DNA of 7,847 nucleotides from Deferribacteres bacterium (GTDB taxonomy: Bacteria; Zhuqueibacterota; Zhuqueibacteria; Zhuqueibacterales; Geothermadaptataceae): assembly GCA_020633655.1 (NCBI GenBank), contig JACKDF010000044.1:1-7847 (forward strand). The letters are read 5' to 3'. This document shows positions 6,701-7,847 of the stretch, piece after piece. The notes beneath the pieces are model-generated. The model did no database searches. It had not been told where the DNA came from and was given only the letters and a program-made list of their open reading frames with translations. Both the position numbers and the translations under genes were made by a program. Position 1 is the stretch's first letter. The number at the start of each line of letters is the position of its first letter.

Positions 6701-7847
6701 TGCGAAATTCGCCGTTATCTCCCTCGGGTATGGCGATGATCGCTTCGGCACACATCCAGCGAATGACATGCGCGGCAGCAAGCGCCAGCGGATTATCAGC
6801 AATGACCAGCACTCTGTCGCCATGCTGAAGTTTGGCCACATCAATGAGGCCATAAAAAGCTGCCAGATACGGACCGGCGCTGGCTATTGCATCGGGCAGG
6901 TACAAATTTGGCGATAGCACCCACATTTCATCAGCGCGTAAAACGGCCGATGAAGTCGTCGAGCGTTTTGCACCGATCCAGACGATGTGGTCGCCCGGAT
7001 GCACAGCATCGACTGAGCTCGATTCGACCGTGCCACCCGTTAAAGTTGTTCCCATTTTATTGACCGGCAAACGCGAGTCGCCGGTTGTACCGGGAGCGTG
7101 AATGACGCAATTTCGGACATTAACAACTGCTTGCTGTGCTTGCAGTTTCGGTCGACTCGCAGGAATGACGGTGATTTGATTGTCCTTCGTCCATTCGATT
7201 TGCCAGGGTTGTTTGCTGTTGTTTTCCGGGGACGCTTTGAACTTCGATTCTATCTCATCGGGAGCCGTCGCCAGCCGTGCAACCAGCCGCTGTTGTGCAG
7301 CAAGCCGGATTTCCTGTTCATTTGTATTGGCAATCAATTCGGCTAAAATTTGTTTTTCGCACAAAGCATTTTTATCAATATCAACCAGCGAACAGCGAAA
7401 TTCAGGATGCTCCAGTCGAATAACGCGACCCAGCCCCCATAAAGAATGACGGGCTGCTCCGGAAGCGATCGCGTCGGGATTGATGTTCCACGCATTGTGG
7501 GTGAATAACCACATTCGCGGCGACAGGGCGCGTCTGGTCAGTTCCTGAATAAGAAGAACCACGGGAAAGTTAATGCGTTCGACAGCAGTTGCGATTGTTT
7601 CCGCCTGACACTCGTCAACCGGCTGTTCCTGCAGTGACCAGAAATCGAGCACGCCATCAAGGCCACCTTGGCTTTCAATCTCATCCAAAAGTTGTTGCAA
7701 ATCTTCGCCTTGCGCGCTGCGAATGCGATAGCAGTGATGGTCAAGTTTTTGGAAACTGTCATTGAATCGCAGCGACCGGTGAACCCGCCAAACCGTACAT
7801 TCCTGCTGTTCCAGCATGTCAGCAACTTTTTCGCCAATGTCGCCATC
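3732..7847 (-). CDS. Type I polyketide synthase, C-terminal part (ER-like, KR, ACP, ACP, thioester reductase)
   Basis: This is a modular synthase that elongates, reduces and releases an acyl chain. The frame stays open to the right edge with 10 more in-frame codons above the first visible ATG (7815-7817), so the N-terminus lies outside the window. Residues below are counted from that ATG. A KR structural subdomain spans about 1-190. An enoylreductase-like domain (about 205-500) has lost the usual HAAAGGVG cofactor motif, reading VIADNPLALAA at 338-348, and is probably inactive. The ketoreductase (about 522-755) is intact: GGMGGLG 530-536, K634, S658, Y671, N675. It has LRD at 614-616 where B-type enzymes have LDD, and no A-type tryptophan. 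Two acyl carrier domains carry the phosphopantetheine serines S836 and S941 in LGFDSL. A thioester reductase (about 1010-1361) has TGATGFLG (1018-1025) and the YRQSK dyad (1167-1171), predicting NAD(P)H-dependent release as aldehyde or alcohol. The stop is TGA. KS, AT and any DH must lie upstream. Confidence 0.93.
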   Translation of the reverse strand, partial: DGDIGEKVADMLEQQECTVWRVHRSLRFNDSFQKLDHHCYRIRSAQGEDLQQLLDEIESQGGLDGVLDFWSLQEQPVDECQAETIATAVERINFPVVLLIQELTRRALSPRMWLFTHNAWNINPDAIASGAARHSLWGLGRVIRLEHPEFRCSLVDIDKNALCEKQILAELIANTNEQEIRLAAQQRLVARLATAPDEIESKFKASPENNSKQPWQIEWTKDNQITVIPASRPKLQAQQAVVNVRNCVIHAPGTTGDSRLPVNKMGTTLTGGTVESSSVDAVHPGDHIVWIGAKRSTTSSAVLRADEMWVLSPNLYLPDAIASAGPYLAAFYGLIDVAKLQHGDRVLVIADNPLALAAAHVIRWMCAEAIIAIPEGDNGEFRNAGFLDVLDLNAADIDEKLEHYFIHRTADILFFATTEPKDRTPAKYLSDTGHCLWMPFASDARPPRIYGNQTLTSLDIGRSFTHNSHQIRDAWKRVTALLNAGTLPFITMPQFRLSELLEHPDMLNNGHEAVVTLDEVPVTGIHHSVIRSDTTYLIIGGMGGLGLSICKELIESGARSLVLVGRRAASQSARQQINTLMKSGASIITLQGDMSYETDVRRILDYIADHLPPLAGVINSAGLLRDATLLKQDRQLFVQAFPPKVQCAWNLHRLTRDLPLDFFVMFSSAAGLLGSPGQANYATANTFLDGLVYARRAQGLPAQAIQWGAWAEVGLAARPDRNERLAWRGLESFAPEAGAALFTSIVERPEPVLAAMIFKPGRWRRANPGADRDMRYAQLEKPAPSDALPLAIAPVPSHVPEASERKQQMDHTSLLQKLRAEIARIARIPESRIEDNIAITELGFDSLMMVELSASIEQIFNAVIPIPVLMKGPGIKSLSEHISETIGEVETANAPTKPVPADKVQKSATRQQAMGNNSALRQLRNDVARIARIPESRLDNSVSIVHLGFDSLMMVELSVAIENSFHVQVPVAMLIKGPSLEELVEILRKEGQPESQSTGIEADLILPDEIKLRSHRQGHMKPKRVLLTGATGFLGQHLVETLMRSDVEKVSCLVRGDDGKSRLKQSVNDQDGLFEAKVEVINGDLSKPNWGLEEPLSTLLQSMDVVIHNGAAVNFIQPYEALRDTNVQSLLELLIASSENPPVLHFISTWAVFSSPAYAGKIIHENDWSEILPESGYRQSKYVAEQLVKQAIGRGFPIQVHRPALIGPHSETGERNPAEFFGALVSAALQTRTAPDIELLVPIASVDTITQGIVSSVLYGETYPHALHWCHHEPMKWKDLVAWLSQQQPIELVPYPEWRTQMAQLKHSTFSAFLPLLPENLVEGDFGYLRAAIKGNAPEVFEVNRTAALFPELESNSDFSFKVMEAFIKKM

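Noticed and set aside
7815..7817. ATG as the true start of the polyketide synthase
   Set aside because: The frame stays open upstream (DGDIGEKVAD before the Met) to the window edge, and those residues fit the start of the KR structural subdomain. The gene is truncated by the window.

Overview
This window most likely comes from an uncultivated, Gram-negative-type bacterium of balanced to slightly A/T-leaning composition. It carries a complete minC-minD-minE set, a predicted lipoprotein, a REP-associated tyrosine transposase and a large modular polyketide synthase. I cannot assign a phylum from the sequence alone. All genes I accept lie on the minus strand, so transcription runs from high to low coordinates.

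Region 1 (about 1-2020) is the cell-division-site module minC > minD > minE. minD and minE are tightly coupled, with the minD stop codon inside the minE ribosome binding site. minC is separated from minD by about 110 bp that hold a long imperfect palindrome of a repetitive (REP-like) type. A second, unrelated hairpin lies just past the end of minE at the window edge.

Region 2 (about 2020-3730) is an accessory island. Three copies of a 45-bp double-hairpin REP element lie at 2148-2192, 2959-3003 (inverted) and 3643-3687. The second and third flank a full-length RAYT (Y1 HUH transposase) gene in opposite orientations, the arrangement expected of a REP-mobilising unit. The first and second enclose a visibly A/T-rich cassette holding a small predicted lipoprotein and the C-terminal remnant of another gene, whose reading frame runs into the REP.

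Region 3 (3732-7847) is the C-terminal part of a type I polyketide synthase running off the right edge. Its visible domains are a KR structural subdomain, an enoylreductase-like domain that has lost its nucleotide-binding motif, an intact ketoreductase, two tandem acyl carrier domains and a terminal thioester reductase. The last domain predicts reductive chain release as an aldehyde or alcohol. KS and AT, if present, lie outside the window.

The Min genes and the polyketide synthase have no evident functional link. The REP/RAYT island lies between them and looks like the cause of the local rearrangement.
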